Source of the DNA: Antitrichia curtipendula
Lineage: Eukaryota; Streptophyta; Bryopsida; Hypnales; Leucodontaceae
Assembly (NCBI GenBank): GCA_951230915.1
Contig: OX579637.1
Span: forward strand, 5,146,001 to 5,210,000
Direction of reading: 5' to 3'
DNA length: 64,000 bases
Shown: piece by piece, positions 20,581-35,300 of the stretch
How the letters are laid out: every line of letters starts with the position of its first letter
Position numbering within the stretch: the first letter of the stretch is position 1
Program-made: the position numbers and the translations under genes
The notes under the pieces: model-generated
What the model saw: only the letters and a program-made list of their open reading frames with translations
The model's database searches: none
Told to the model about the DNA's origin: nothing

Positions 20581-23500
20581 AAAAGAATTCGCCATGCCCT
20601 GTACTCTGGAGATCTAAATTCAAATGTCATAGAATTTATTGGCCATTTGACGAGTTCAAAAAAATGTACAAGTTGTAAATAATTTCCACATGTAGAATCC
20701 ATGTGGGGATTCCATTCTTGCCGCAATATGCTAGTTTTATTATGTGAATGAAATATTAAAAGAATTCGCCATTCCCTGTACTTTGGGGATCCAAATTCAA
20801 ATTTCATAGAATTTGTTGGCCATTTGACGAGTTCAAAAAACTGTACAGGTTGTAAATAATCCCCACATGTAGAATCCATGTGGGGATTCCATTCTTGCCG
20901 CAATATGCTCGTTTTATTATGTCAATGAAATATTAAAAGAATTCGCCATGCCCTGTACACTGGAGATCCAAATTCAAATGTCATAGAATTTGTTGGCCAT
21001 TTGACGAGTTCAAAAAAATGTACAAGTTGTAAACAATCCCCACATGTTGAATCTATGTCGAGATTCCATTCTTGCCGCAACATGCTAATTTTATTATGTG
21101 AATGAAATATTAAAAGAATTCGCCATGCCTTGTACTTTAGGGATCCAAATTCAAATGTCATGGAATTTGTTGGCCATTTGACGAGTTCAAAAAAATGTAC
21201 AAGTTGTAAATAATTCCCACATGTAGAGTCCATGTGGGGATCCCATTCTTGCCGCAATATGCTAGTTTTATTATATGAATGAAATATTAAAAGAATTCGC
21301 CATGCCCTGTACTCTGGGGATCCAAATTCAAATGTCATAGAATTTGTTGGCCATTTGACGAGTTCAAAAAACTGTACAAGTTGTAAATAATTTCCACATG
21401 TAGAATCCAGGTGGGGATTCCATTCTTGCCGCAATACGCTAGTTTTATTATGTGAATGAAATATTAAAAGAATTCGCCATGCCCTGTACTCTGGAGATCC
21501 AAATTCAAATGTCATAGAATTTATTGGCCATTTGACGAGTTCAAAAAACTGTACAAGTTGTAAATAATCCCCACATGTAGAATCCATGTGGGGATCCATT
21601 CTTGCCGCAATATGCTAGTTTTATTATGTGAATGAACTATTAAAAGAATCCGCCATGCCCTGTACTCTGGAGATCTAAATTCAAATGTCATAGAATTTAT
21701 TGGCCATTTGACGAGTTCAAAAAAATGTACAAGTTGTAAATAATTTCCACATGTAGAATCCATGTGGGGATTCCATTCTTGCCGCAATATGCTAGTTTTA
21801 TTATGTGAATGAAATATTAAAAGAATTCGCCATGCCCTGTACTTTGGGGATCCAAATTCAAATGTCATAGAATTTGTTGGCCATTTGACGAGTTCAAAAA
21901 ACTGTACAGGTTGTAAATAATCCCCACATGTAGAATCCATGTGGGGATCCATTCTTGCCGCAATATGCTAGTTTTATTATGTGAATGAAATATTAAAAGA
22001 ATTCGCCATGCCCTGTACGCTGGAGATCCAAATTCAAATGTCATAGAATTTGTTGGCCATTTGACGAGTTCAAAAAACTGTACAAGTTGTAAATAATCCC
22101 CACATGTAGAATCCAGGTGGGGATTCCATTCTTGCCGCAATACGCTAGTTTTATTATGTGAATGAAATATTAAAAGAATTCGCCATGCCCTGTACTCTGG
22201 AGATCTAAATTCAAATGTCATAGAATTTATTGGCCATTTGACGAGTTCAAAAAAATGTACAAGTTGTAAATAATTTCCACATGTAGAATCCATGTGGGGA
22301 TTCCATTCTTGCCGCAATATGCTAGTTTTATTATGTGAATGAAATATTAAAAGAATTCGCCATTCCCTGTACTTTGGGGATCCAAATTCAAATTTCATAG
22401 AATTTGTTGGCCATTTGACGAGTTCAAAAAACTGTACAGGTTGTAAATAATCCCCACATGTAGAATCCATGTGGGGATTCCATTCTTGCCGCAATATGCT
22501 CGTTTTATTATGTCAATGAAATATTAAAAGAATTCGCCATGCCCTGTACACTGGAGATCCAAATTCAAATGTCATAGAATTTGTTGGCCATTTGACGAGT
22601 TCAAAAAAATGTACAAGTTGTAAACAATCCCCACATGTTGAGTCTATGTCGAGATTCCATTCTTGCCGCAATATGCTAATTTTATTATGTGAATGAAATA
22701 TTAAAAGAATTCGCCATCCCTTGTACTTTAGGGATCCAAATTCAAATGTCATGGAATTTGTTGGCCATTTGACGAGTTCAAAAAAATGTACAAGTTGTAA
22801 ATAATTCCCACATGGAGAGTCCATGTGGGGATTCCATTCTTGCCGCAATATGCTAGTTTTATTATATGAATGAAATATTAAAAGAATTCGCTTTCCCTGT
22901 ACTCTGGGGATCCAAATTCAAATGACATAGAATTTGTTGGCCATTTGACGAGTTCAAAAAAATGTACAAGTTGTAAATAATTTCCACATGTAGAATCCAT
23001 GTGGAGATTCCATTCTTGCCGCAATATGCTAGTTTCATTACACAAATGAGAGACTAAAAGAAGACCCCATCCCCTGTACTTTGGGGATCCAAATTCAAAT
23101 GTCATAGAATTTGTTGGCCATTTGACGAGTTCAAAAAAATGTACAAGTTGTAAATAATTTCCACATGTAGAATCCATGTGGAGATTCCATTCTAGCCGCA
23201 ATATGCTAGTTTTATTATGTGAATGAAATATTAAAAGAATTCGCCATGCCCTGTACTGTGGGGATCCAAATTCAAATGTCATGGAATTTGTTGGCCATTT
23301 GACGAGCTCAAAAAACTGTACAAGTTGTGAATAATCCCCACATGTAGAATCCATGTGGGGATCCATTCTTGCCGCAATATGCTAGTTTTATTATGTGAAT
23401 GAAATATTAAAAGAATTCGCCATGCCCTGTACTGTGGGGATCCAAATTCAAATGTCATGAAATTTGTTGGCCATTTGACGAGTTCAAAAAACTGTACAAG

Positions 23501-26500
23501 TTGTGAATAATCCCCACATGTAGAATCCATGTGGGGATCCATTCTTGCCGCAATATGCTAGTTTTATTATGTTAATGAAATATTAAAAGAATCCGCCATG
23601 CCCTGTACTTTAAGGATCCAAATTCAAATGTCATAGAATTTGTTGGCCATTTGACGAGTTCAAAAAAATGTACAAGTTGTAAATAATTTCCACATGTAGA
23701 ATCCAAGTGGAGATTCCATTCTTGCCGCAATATGCTAGTTTTATTATGTGAATGAAATATTAAAAGAATTCGCCATGCCCTGTACTGTGGGGATCCAAAT
23801 TCAAATGTCATGAAATTTGTTGGCCATTTGACGAGTTCAAAAAACTGTACAAGTTGTGAATAATCCCCACATGTAGAATCCATGTGGAGTTCCATTCATG
23901 CCGCAATATGCTAGTTTTATTATATGAATGAAATATTAAAAGAATTCGCTTTCCCTGGACTTTGGGGATCCAAATTCAAATGACATAGAATTTGTTGGCC
24001 ATTTGACGAGTTCAAAAAAATGTACAAGTTGTAAATAATTTCCACATGTAGAATCCATAGGGAGATTCCATTCTTTCCGCAATATGCTAGTTTCATTACA
24101 CAAATGAGATACTAAAAGAAGACCCCATCCCCTGTACTTTGGGGATCCAAATTCAAATGTCATGGAATTTGTTGGCCATTTGACAAATTCAAAAAAATGT
24201 ACAAGTTGTAAATAATTTCCACATGTAGAATCCAGGTGGGGATTCCATTCTTTCCGCAATATGCTAATTTTATTATGTGAATGAAATATTAAAAGAATTC
24301 GCCATGCCCTGTACTCTGGGGATCTAAATTCAAATGTCATAGAATTTGTTGGCCATTTGACAAGTTCAAAAAAATGTACAAGTTGTGAATAATCCCCACA
24401 TGTAGAATCCATGTGCGGATTCCATTCTTGCCGCAATATGCTAGTTTTATTATGTGAATGAAATATTAAAAGAATTCGCCATGCCCTGTACTTTAGGATC
24501 CAAATTCAAATGTCATGGAATTTGTTGGCCATTTGACAAGTTCAAAAAAATGTACAAGTTGTAAATAATTTCCACATGTAGAATCCATGTGGAGATTCCA
24601 TTCATGCCGCAATATGCTAGTTTTATTATGTGAATGAAATATTAAAAGAATTCGCCATGCCCTGTACTCTGGGGATCTAAATTCAAATGTCATAGAATTT
24701 GTGGCCATTTGACAAGTTCAAAAAAATGTACAAGTTGTAAACAATCCCCACATGTTGAATCTATGTCGAGATTCCATTCTTGCCGCAATATGCTAATTTT
24801 ATTATGTGAATGAAATATTAAAAGAATTCGCCATGCCTTGTACTTTAGGGATCCAAATTCAAATGTCATGGAATTTGTTGGCCATTTGACGAGTTCAAAA
24901 AAATGTACAAGTTGTAAATAATTCCCACATGGAGAGTCCATGTGGGGATTCCATTCTTGCCGCAATATGCTAGTTTTATTATATGAATGAAATATTAAAA
25001 GAATTCGCTTTCCCTGTACTCTGGGGATCCAAATTCAAATGACATAGAATTTGTTGGCCATTTGACGAGTTCAAAAAAATGTACAAGTTGTAAATAATTT
25101 CCACATGTAGAATCCATGTGGAGATTCCATTCTTTCCGCAATATGCTAGTTTCATTACACAAATGAGAGACTAAAAGAAGACCCCATCCCCTGTACTCTG
25201 GAGATCCAAATTCAAATGTCATACAATTTGTTGGCCATTTGACGAGTTCAAAAAACTGTACAAGTTGTGAATAATCCCCACATGTAGAATCCATGTGGGG
25301 ATCCATTCTTGCCGCAATATGCTAATTTTATTATGTGAATGAAATATTAAAAGAATCCGCCATGCCCTGTACTTTAAGGATCCAAATTCAAATGTCATAG
25401 AATTTGTTGGCCATTTGGCGAGTTCAAAAAAATGTATAAGTTGTAAATAATCCCCACATGTAGAATCCATGTGGAGATTCCATTCATGCCGCAATATGCT
25501 AGTTTTATTATGTGAATGAAATATTAAAAGAATTCGCCATGCCCTGTACTCTGGGGATCTAAATTCAAATGTCATAGAATTTGTTGGCCATTTGACAAGT
25601 TCAAAAAAATGTATAAGTTGTAAATAATCCCCACATGTAGAATCCATGTGCGGATTCCATTCTTGCCGCAATATGCTAGTTTTATTATGTGAATGAAATA
25701 TTAAAAGAATCCGCCATGCCCTGTACTCTGGGGATCCAAATTCAAATGTCATGGAATTTGTTGGCCATTTGACAAGTTCAAAACAATGTACAAGTTGTAA
25801 ATAATTCCCACATGTAGAATCCATGTGGAGATTCCATTTATGCCGCAATATGCTAGTTTTATTATGTGAATGAAATATTAAAAGAATTCGCCATGCCCTG
25901 TACTCTGGAGATCCAAATTCAAATGTCACAGAATTTGTTGGCCATTTGACAAGTTCAAAACAATGTACAAGTTGTAAATAATTCCCACAAGTAGAATCCA
26001 TGTGGAGATTCCATTCATGCCGCAATATGCTAGTTTTATTATGTGAATGAAATATTAAAAGAATTCGCCATGCCCTATACTCTGGAGATCTAAATTCAAA
26101 CGTCATAGAATTTATTGGCCATTTGACGAGTTCAAAAAACTGTAGAAGTTGTGAATAATCCCCACATGTAGAATCCATGTGGGGATCCATTCTTGCCGCA
26201 ATATGCTAGTTTTATTATGTGAATGAAATATTAAAAGAATTCGCCATGCCTTGTACTTTAGGGATCCAAATTCAAATGTCATAGAATTTGTTGGCCATTT
26301 GACGAGTTTAAAAAACTGTACAGGTTGTAAATAATCCCCACATGTAGAATCCATGTGGGGATTCCATTCTTGCCGCAATATGCTAGTTTTATTATATGAA
26401 TGAAATATTAAAAGAATTCGCCATGCCCTGTACTCCGGGGATCCAAATTCAGATGACATAGAATTTGTTGGCCATTTGTTGAGTTCAAAAAAATGTACAA

Positions 26501-27429
26501 GTTGTAAATAATTTCCACATGTAGAATCCATGTGGAGATTCCATTCTTACCGCAATATGCTAGTTTCATTACACAAATGAGATACTAAAAGAATCCCCCA
26601 TCCCCTGTACTCTGGGGATCCAAATTCAAATGACATAGAATTTGTTGGCCATTTGACAAATTCAAAAAAATGTACAAGTTGTAAACAATCCCCACATGTT
26701 GAATCTATGTCGAGATTCCATTCTCGCCGCAATATGCTAATTATTTGACGGGAATGAAAGATTAAAGGGATTCGGCATGGCGTGTACTTTAAGGATCCAA
26801 ATTCAAATGTCATAGAATTTGTTTGCCATTTGACGAGTTCAAAAAAATGTACAAGTTGTAAACAATCCCCACATGTAGAATCCATGTGGGGATTCCATTC
26901 TTGCCGCAATAAGCTAGTTTTATTACACGAATGAGATACTAAAAGAATCCCCCATCCCCTGTACTTTGGGTATCCAAATTCAAATGTCATAGAATTTGTT
27001 GGCCATTTGACGAGTTCAAAAAAATGTACAAGTTGTAAATAATTTCCACATGTAGAATTCATGTGGAGATTCCATTCTTTCCGCAATATGCTAGTTTTAT
27101 TATGTGAATGAAATATTAAAAGAATTCGCCATGCCCTGTACTCTAGGGATCCAAATTCAAATGTCATGGAATTTGTTGGCCATTTGACAAGTTCAAAACA
27201 ATGTACAAGTTGTAAATAATCCCCACATGTAGAATCCATGTGGAGATTCCATTCATGCCGCAATATGCTAGTTTTATTATGTGAATGAAATATTAAAAGA
27301 ATTCGCCATGCCCTATACTCTGGAGATCTAAATTCAAACGTCATAGTATTTATTGGCCATTTGACGAGTTCAAAAAAATATACAAGTTGTAAATAATTTC
27401 CACATGTAGAATCCATGTGGAGATTCTAT

Positions 27430-30400
27430 TCTTTCCGCAATATGCTAGTTTAATTACACAAATGAGATACTAAAAGAAGACTCCATCCCCTGTACTTTGG
27501 GGATCCAAATTCAAATGTCATGGAATTTGTTGGCCATTTGACGAGTTCAAAAAACTGAACAAGTTGTAAATAATTTCCACATGTAGAATCCATGTGGAGA
27601 TTCCATTCTTTCCGCAATATGCTAGTTTTATTATGTGAATGAAATATTAAAAGAATTCGCCATGCCCTGTACTCTGGGGATCTAAATTCAAATGTCATAG
27701 AATTTGTTGGCCATTTGACAAGTTCAAAAAAATGTTCAAGTTGTAAACAATCCCCACATGTTGAATCTATGTCGAGATTCCATTCTTGCCGCAATATGCT
27801 AATTTTATTATGTGAATGAAATATTAAAAGAATTCGCCATGCCTTGTACTTTAGGGATCCAAATTCAAATGTCATGGAATTTGTTGGCCATTTGACGAGT
27901 TCAAAAAAATGTACAAGTTGTAAATAATCCCCACATGTAGAGTCCATGTGGGGATTCCATTCTTGCCGCAATATGCTAGTTTTATTATATGAATGAAATA
28001 TTAAAAGAATTCGCTTTCCCTGTACTCTGGGGATCCAAATTCAAATGACATAGAATTTGTTGGCCATTTGACAAGTTCAAAAAAATGTACAAGTTGTAAA
28101 TAATTTCCACATGTAGAATCCATGTGGAGATTCCATTCTTTCCGCAATATGCTAGTTTAATTACACAAATGAGATACTAAAAGAAGACTCCATCCCCTGT
28201 ACTTTGGGGATCCAAATTCAAATGTCATGGAATTTGTTGGCCATTTCACAAGTTCAAAAAACTGTACAAGTTGTAAATAATCCCCACATGAAGAATCCAT
28301 GTGGGGATTCCATTCTTGTCGCAATATGCTAGTTTAATTACACAAATGAGATACTAGAAGAATCCCCCATCCCCTGTACTTTGGGGATCCAAATTCAAAT
28401 GTCATAGAATTTGTTGGCCATTTGACGAGTTCAAAAAACTGAACAAGTTGTAAATAATCCCCACATGTAGAATCCATGTGGAGACTCCATACTTTCCGCA
28501 ATATGCTAGTTTTATTATGTGAATGAAATATTAAAAGAATTCGCCATGCCCTGTACTCTGGAGATCCAAATTCAAATGTCATGGAATTTGTTGGCCATTT
28601 GACAAGTTCAAAACAGTGTACAAGTTGTAAACAATCCCCACATGTAGAATCCATGTGGAGATTCCATTCATGCCGCAATATGCTAGTTTTATTATGTGAA
28701 TGAAATATTAAAAGAATTCGCCATGCCCTATACTCTGGAGATCTAAATTCAAACTCATAGAATTTATTGGCCATTTGACGAGTTCAAAAAGCTGTACAGG
28801 TTGTAAATAATCCCCACATGTAGAATCCATGTGGGGATTCCATTCTTGCCGCAATATGCTAGTTTTATTATGTGAATGAAATATTAAAAGAATTCGCCAT
28901 GCCCTGTACTCTGGAGATCCAAATTCAAATGCCATAGAATTTGTTGGCCATTTGACGAGTTCAAAAAAATGTACAAGTTGTAAATAATTTCCACATGTAC
29001 AATCCATGTGGGGATTCCATTCATGCCGCAATATGCTAGTTTTATTATGTGAATGAAATATTAAAAGAATTCGCCATGCCCTATACTCTGGAGATCTAAA
29101 TTCAAACTCATAGAATTTATTGGCCATTTGACGAGTTCAAAAAGCTGTACAGGTTGTAAATAATCCCCACATGTAGAATCCATGTGGGGATTCCATTCTT
29201 GCCGCAATATGCTAGTTTTATTATGTGAATGAAATATTAAAAGAATTCGCCATGCCCTGTACTCTGGAGATCCAAATTCAAATGCCATAGAATTTGTTGG
29301 CCATTTGACGAGTTCAAAAAACTGTAGAAGTTGTGAATAATCCCCACATGTAGAATCCATGTGGGGATCCATTCTTGCCGCAATATGCTAGTTTTATTAT
29401 GTGAATGAAATATTAAAAGAATCCGCCATGCCCTGTACTTTAAGGATCCAAATTCAAATGTCATAGAATTTGTTGGCCATTTGACGAGTTCAAAAAAATG
29501 TATAAGTTGTAAATAATCCCCACATGTAGAATCCATGTGGGGATTCCATTCTTGCCGCAATATGCTAGTTTTATTATATGAATGAAATATTAAAAGAATT
29601 CGCTTTCCCTGTACTCTGGGGATCCAAATTCAAATGACATAGAATTTGTTGGCCATTTGACGAGTTCAAAAAAATGTACAAGTTGTAAATAATTTCCACA
29701 TGTAGAATCCATGTGGAGATTCCATTCTTTCCGCAATAAGCTAGTTTAATTACACAAATGAGATACTAAAAGAAGACCCCATCCCCTGTAGTTTGGGTAT
29801 CCAAATTCAAATGTCATAGAATTTGTTTGCCATTTGACGAGTTCAAAAAACTGAACAAGTTGTAAATAATTTCCACATGTAGAATCCATGTGGAGATTCC
29901 ATTCTTTCCGCAATATGCTAGTTCTATTATGTGAATGAAATATTAAAAGAATTCGCCATGCCCTGTACTCTGGGGATCTAAATTCAAATGTCATAGAATT
30001 TGTTGGCCATTTGACAAGTTCAAAAAAATGTTCAAGTTGTAAACAATCCCCACATGTTGAATCTATGTCGAGATTCCATTCTTGCCGCAATATGCTAATT
30101 TTATTATGTGAATGAAATATTAAAAGAATTCGCCATGCCTTGTACTTTAGGGATCCAAATTCAAATGTCATGGAATTTGTTGGCCATTTGACGAGTTCAA
30201 AAAAATGTACAAGTTGTAAATAATCCCCACATGTAGAGTCCATGTGGGGATTCCATTCTTGCCGCAATATGCTAGTTTTATTATATGAATGAAATATTAA
30301 AAGAATTCGCTTTCCCTGTACTCTGGGGATCCAAATTCAAATGACATAGAATTTGTTGGCCATTTGACAAGTTCAAAAAAATGTACAAGTTGTAAATAAT

Positions 30401-30896
30401 TTCCACATGTAGAATCCATGTGGAGATTCCATTCTTTCCGCAATATGCTAGTTTAATTACACAAATGAGATACTAAAAGAAGACTCCATCCCCTGTACTT
30501 TGGGGATCCAAATTCAAATGTCATGGAATTTATTGGCCATTTCACAAGTTCAAAAAACTGTACAAGTTGAAAATAATCCCCACATGAAGAATCCATGTGG
30601 GGATTCCATTCTTGTCGCAATATGCTAGTTTAATTACACAAATGAGATACTAGAAGAATCCCCCATCCCCTGTACTTTGGGGATCCAAATTCAAATGTCA
30701 TAGAATTTGTTGGCCATTTGACGAGTTCAAAAAACTGAACAAGTTGTAAATAATTTCCACATGTAGAATCCATGTGGAGATTCCATACTTTCCGCAATAT
30801 GCTAGTTTTATTATGTGAATGAAATATTAAAAGAATTCGCCATGCCCTGTACTCTGGAGATCCAAATTCAAATGTCATGGAATTTGTTGGCCATTT
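27430..30896. repeat. Segmental duplication at 2,296 bp (13 monomers)
   Basis: The segment 27,430-28,600 is repeated at 29,726-30,896. Shared rare words include CACATGAAGAATCC with CTTGTCGCAA (28,285 and 30,581), GATACTAGAAGAATCC and GAAGACTCCATCCCC. The copies differ by scattered substitutions. DNA between them includes the separate 353-bp duplication at 28,660-29,365. Confidence 0.75.
28660..29365. repeat. Tandem dimer duplication, 353 bp, marked by a 2-bp deletion
   Basis: Copies are about 28,660-29,012 and 29,013-29,365. Both contain TTCAAACTCATAG, which lacks two bases present in TTCAAACGTCATAG elsewhere, and AAAAGCTGTACAGG. The word AAACTCATAG falls at 28,751 and 29,104. The pair is one of the clearest small recent duplications in the right domain. 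Confidence 0.8.
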
Positions 30897-32399
30897 GACG
30901 AGTTCAAAGAACTGAACAAGTTGTACATAATTTCCGCATGTAGAATCCATGTGGAGATTCCATACTTTCCGCAATATGCTAGTTTTATTATGTGAATGAA
31001 ATATTAAAAGAATCCCCCATGCCCTGTACTCTGGAGATCCAAATTCAAATTTCATGGAATTTGTTGGCCATTTGACAAGTTCAAAAAACTGTACAAGTTG
31101 TGAATAATCCCCACATGTAGAATCCATGTGGGGATCCATTCTTGCCGCAATATGCTAGTTTTATTATGTGAATGAAATATTAAAAGAATTCGCCATGCCC
31201 TGTACTCTGGAGATCCAAATTCAAATGCCATAGAATTTGTTGGCCATTTGACGAGTTCAAAAAACTGTACAAGTTGTGAATAATCCCCACATGTAGAATC
31301 CATGTGGGGATCCATTCTTGCCGCAATATGCTAGTTTTATTATGTGAATGAAATATTAAAAGAATTCGCCATGCCTTGTACTTTAGGGATCCAAATTCAA
31401 ATGTCATAGAATTTGTTGGCCATTTGACGAGTTCAAAAAACTGTAGAAGTTGTAAATAATCCCCACATGTAGAATCCATGTGGGGATTCCATTCTTGCCG
31501 CAATATGCTAGTTTTATTATGTGAATGAAATATTATAAGAATTCCCCATGCCCTTTACTCTGGAGATCCAAATTCAAATGTCATACAATTTGTTGGCCAT
31601 TTGACGAGTTCAAATAACTGTAGAAGTTGTAAATAATCCCCACATGTAGAGTCCATGTGGGGATTCCATTCTTGCCGCAATATGCTAGATTAATTACACA
31701 AATGAGATACTAAAAGAATCCCCCATCCCCTGTAGTTTGGGGATCCAAATTCAAATGTCATAGAATTTGTTTGCCATTTGACGAGTTCAAAAAACTGAAC
31801 AAGTTGTAAATAATTTCCACATGTAGAATCCATGTGGGGATTCCATTCTTTCCGCAATATGCTAGTTTTATTATGTGAATGAAATATTAAAAGAATTCGC
31901 CATGCCCTGTACTCTGGGGATCTAAATTCAAATGTCATAGAATTTGTTGGCCATTTGACAAGTTTAAAAAAATGTACAAGTTGTAAACAATCCCCACATG
32001 TTGAATCTATGTCGAGATTCCATTCTTGCCGCAATATGCTAATTTTATTATGTGAATGAAATATTAAGAGAATTCGCCATGCCTTGTACTTTAGGGATCC
32101 AAATTCAAATGTCATGGAATTTGTTGGCCATTTGACGAGTTCAAAAAAATGTACAAGTTGTAAATAATCCCCACATGTAGAGTCCATGTGGGGATTCCAT
32201 TCTTGCCGCAATATGCTAGTTTTATTATATGAATGAAATATTAAAAGAATCCCCCAAGCCCTGTACTCTGGGGATCCAAATTCAAATGACATAGAATTTG
32301 TTGGCCATTTGACGAGTTCAAAAAAATGTACAAGTTGTAAATAATTTTGCACATGTAGAATCCATGTGGAGATTCCATTCTTTCCGCAATATGCTAGTT

Positions 32400-35300
32400 T
32401 AATTACACAAATGAGATACTAAAAGAAGACCCCATCCCCTGTACTTTGGGGATCCAAATTCAAATGACATAGAATTTGTTGGCCATTTGACGAATTCAAA
32501 AAAATGTACAAGTTGTAAATAATTTCCACATGTAGAATCCATGTGGAGATTCCATTCTTTCCGCAATATGCTAGTTTCATTACACAAATGAGATACTAAA
32601 AGAAGACCCCATCCCCTGTACTTTGGGGATCCAAATTCAAATGTCATGAAATTTGTTGGCCATTTCACAAGTTCAAAAAACTGTACAAGTTGTAAATAAT
32701 CCCCACATGAAGAATCCATGTGGGGATTCCATTCTTGTCGCAATATGCTAGTTTAATTACACAAATGAGATACTAAAAGAATTCCCCATCCCCTGTACTT
32801 TGGGGATCCAAATTCAAATGTCATAGAATTTGTTGGCCATTTGACGAGTTCAAAAAACTGAACAAGTTGTAAACAATCCCCACATGTAGAATCCGTGTGG
32901 GGATTCCATTCTTGCCGCAATATGCTAATTTTATTATGTGAATGAAATATTAAAAGAATTCGCCATGCCTTGTACTTTAGGGATCCAAATTCAAATGTCA
33001 TGGAATTTGTTGGCCATTTGACGAGTTCAAAAAAATGTACAAGTTGTAAATAATCCCCACATGTAGAGTCCATGTGGGGATTCCATTCTTGCCGCAATAT
33101 GCTAGTTTTATTATATGAATGAAATATTAAAAGAATTCGCATTCCCTGTACTCTGGGGATCCAAATTCAAATGACATAGAATTTGTTGGCCATTTGACGA
33201 ATTCAAAAAAATGTACAAGTTGTAAATAATTTCCACATGTAGAATCCATGTGGAGATTCCATTCTTTCCGCAATATGCTAGTTTCATTACACAAATGAGA
33301 TACTAAAAGAAGACCCCATCCCCTGTACTTTGGGGATCCAAATTCAAATGTCATGAAATTTGTTGGCCATTTCACAAGTTCAAAAAACTGTACAAGTTGT
33401 AAATAATCCCCACATGAAGAATCCATGTGGGGATTCCATTCTTGACGCAATATGCTAGTTTAATTACACAAATGAGATACTAAAAGAATTCCCCATCCCC
33501 TGTACTTTGGGGATCCAAATTCAAATGTCATAGAATTTGTTGGCCATTTGACGAGTTCAAAAAACTGAACAAGTTGTAAACAATCCCCACATGTAGAATC
33601 CGTGTGGGGATTCCATTCTTGCCGCAATATGCTAATTTTATTATGTGAATGAAATATTAAAAGAATTCGCCATGCCTTGTACTTTAGGGATCCAAATTCA
33701 AATGTCATGGAATTTGTTGGCCATTTGACGAGTTCAAAAAAATGTACAAGTTGTAAATAATCCCCACATGTAGAGTCCATGTGGGGATTCCATTCTTGCC
33801 GCAATATGCTAGTTTTATTATATGAATGAAATATTAAAAGAATTCGCTTTCCCTATACTCTGGGGATCCAAATTCAAAGGACATAGAATTTGTTGGCCAT
33901 TTGACGAGTTCAAAAAAATGTACAAGTTGTAAATAATTTCCACATGTAGAATCCATGTGGAGATTCCATTCTTTCCGCAATATGCTAGTTTCATTACACA
34001 AATGAGATACTAAAAGAAGACCCCATCCCCTGTACTTTGGGGATCCAAATTCAAATGTCATGGAATTTGTTGGCCATTTCACAAGTTCAAAAAACTGTAA
34101 AAGTTGTAAATAATCCCCACATGTAGAGTCCATGTGGGGATTCCATTCTTGCCGCAATATGCTAGTTTTATTATATGAATGAAATATTAAAAGAATTCGC
34201 ATTCCCTGTACTCTGGGGATCCAAATTCAAATGACATAGAATTTGTTGGCCATTTGACGAATTCAAAAAAATGTACAAGTTGTAAATAATTTCCACATGT
34301 AGAATCCATGTGGAGATTCCATTCTTTCCGCAATATGCTAGTTTCATTACACAAATGAGATACTAAAAGAAGACCCCATCCCCTGTACTTTGGGGATCCA
34401 AATTCAAATGTCATGAAATTTGTTGGCCATTTCACAAGTTCAAAAAACTGTACAAGTTGTAAATAATCCCCACATGAAGAATCCATGTGGGGATTCCATT
34501 CTTGTCGCAATATGCTAGTTTAATTACACAAATGAGATACTAAAAGAATTCCCCATCCCCTGTACTTTGGGGATCCAAATTCAAATGTCATAGAATTTGT
34601 TGGCCATTTGACGAGTTCAAAAAACTGAACAAGTTGTAAACAATCCCCACATGTAGAATCCGTGTGGGGATTCCATTCTTGCCGCAATATGCTAATTTTA
34701 TTATGTGAATGAAATATTAAAAGAATTCGCCATGCCTTGTACTTTAGGGATCCAAATTCAAATGTCATGGAATTTGTTGGCCATTTGACGAGTTCAAAAA
34801 AATGTACAAGTTGTAAATAATCCCCACATGTAGAGTCCATGTGGGGATTCCATTCTTGCCGCAATATGCTAGTTTTATTATATGAATGAAATATTAAAAG
34901 AATTCGCATTCCCTGTACTCTGGGGATCCAAATTCAAATGACATAGAATTTGTTGGCCATTTGACAAATTCAAAAAAATGTACAAGTTGTAAATAATTTC
35001 CACATGTAGAATCCATGTGGAGATTCCATTCTTTCCGCAATATGCTAGTTTCATTACACAAATGAGATACTAAAAGAAGACCCCATCCCCTGTACTTTGG
35101 GGATCCAAATTCAAATGTCATGAAATTTGTTGGCCATTTCACAAGTTCAAAAAACTGTACAAGTTGTAAATAATCCCCACATGAAGAATCCATGTGGGGA
35201 TTCCATTCTTGTCGCAATATGCTAGTTTAATTACACAAATGAGATACTAAAAGAATTCCCCATCCCCTGTACTTTGGGGATCCAAATTCAAATGTCATAG

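Larger units (their letters stand above)
8181..22836. repeat. Marker block of two monomers found six times in the left domain
   Basis: A block of about 339 bp begins with GCTCGTTTTATTATGTCAATG (two changes from the usual word, at the fourth base and in GTCAATG). It then contains the weakened-hairpin monomer (CATGTTGAATCTATGTCGAG) and CATGCCTTGTACTTTAGGG. Copies start at 8,181, 11,362, 14,721, 16,843, 20,907 and 22,498. The spacings of 3,181, 3,359, 2,122, 4,064 and 1,591 bp are close to whole numbers of monomers. They mark repeated copying of larger segments with later gains and losses. Confidence 0.85.
3781..23030. repeat. Left satellite domain, one dominant monomer type
   Basis: Nearly all monomers here have TTATGTGAATGAAATATT followed by GAATTCGCC, GAATCCGCC or GAATTGGCC. 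The 176-bp form with GGGGATCCATTC recurs frequently (for example near 6,397, 6,927, 8,519, 8,872, 9,225, 9,578, 10,108, 11,700, 12,053, 12,937, 13,821, 15,059, 15,412, 17,181, 17,534 and 17,887). The TTACACAAATGAG monomer type is absent. HORs of 2, 5 and 9 monomers are nested here. Confidence 0.85.
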
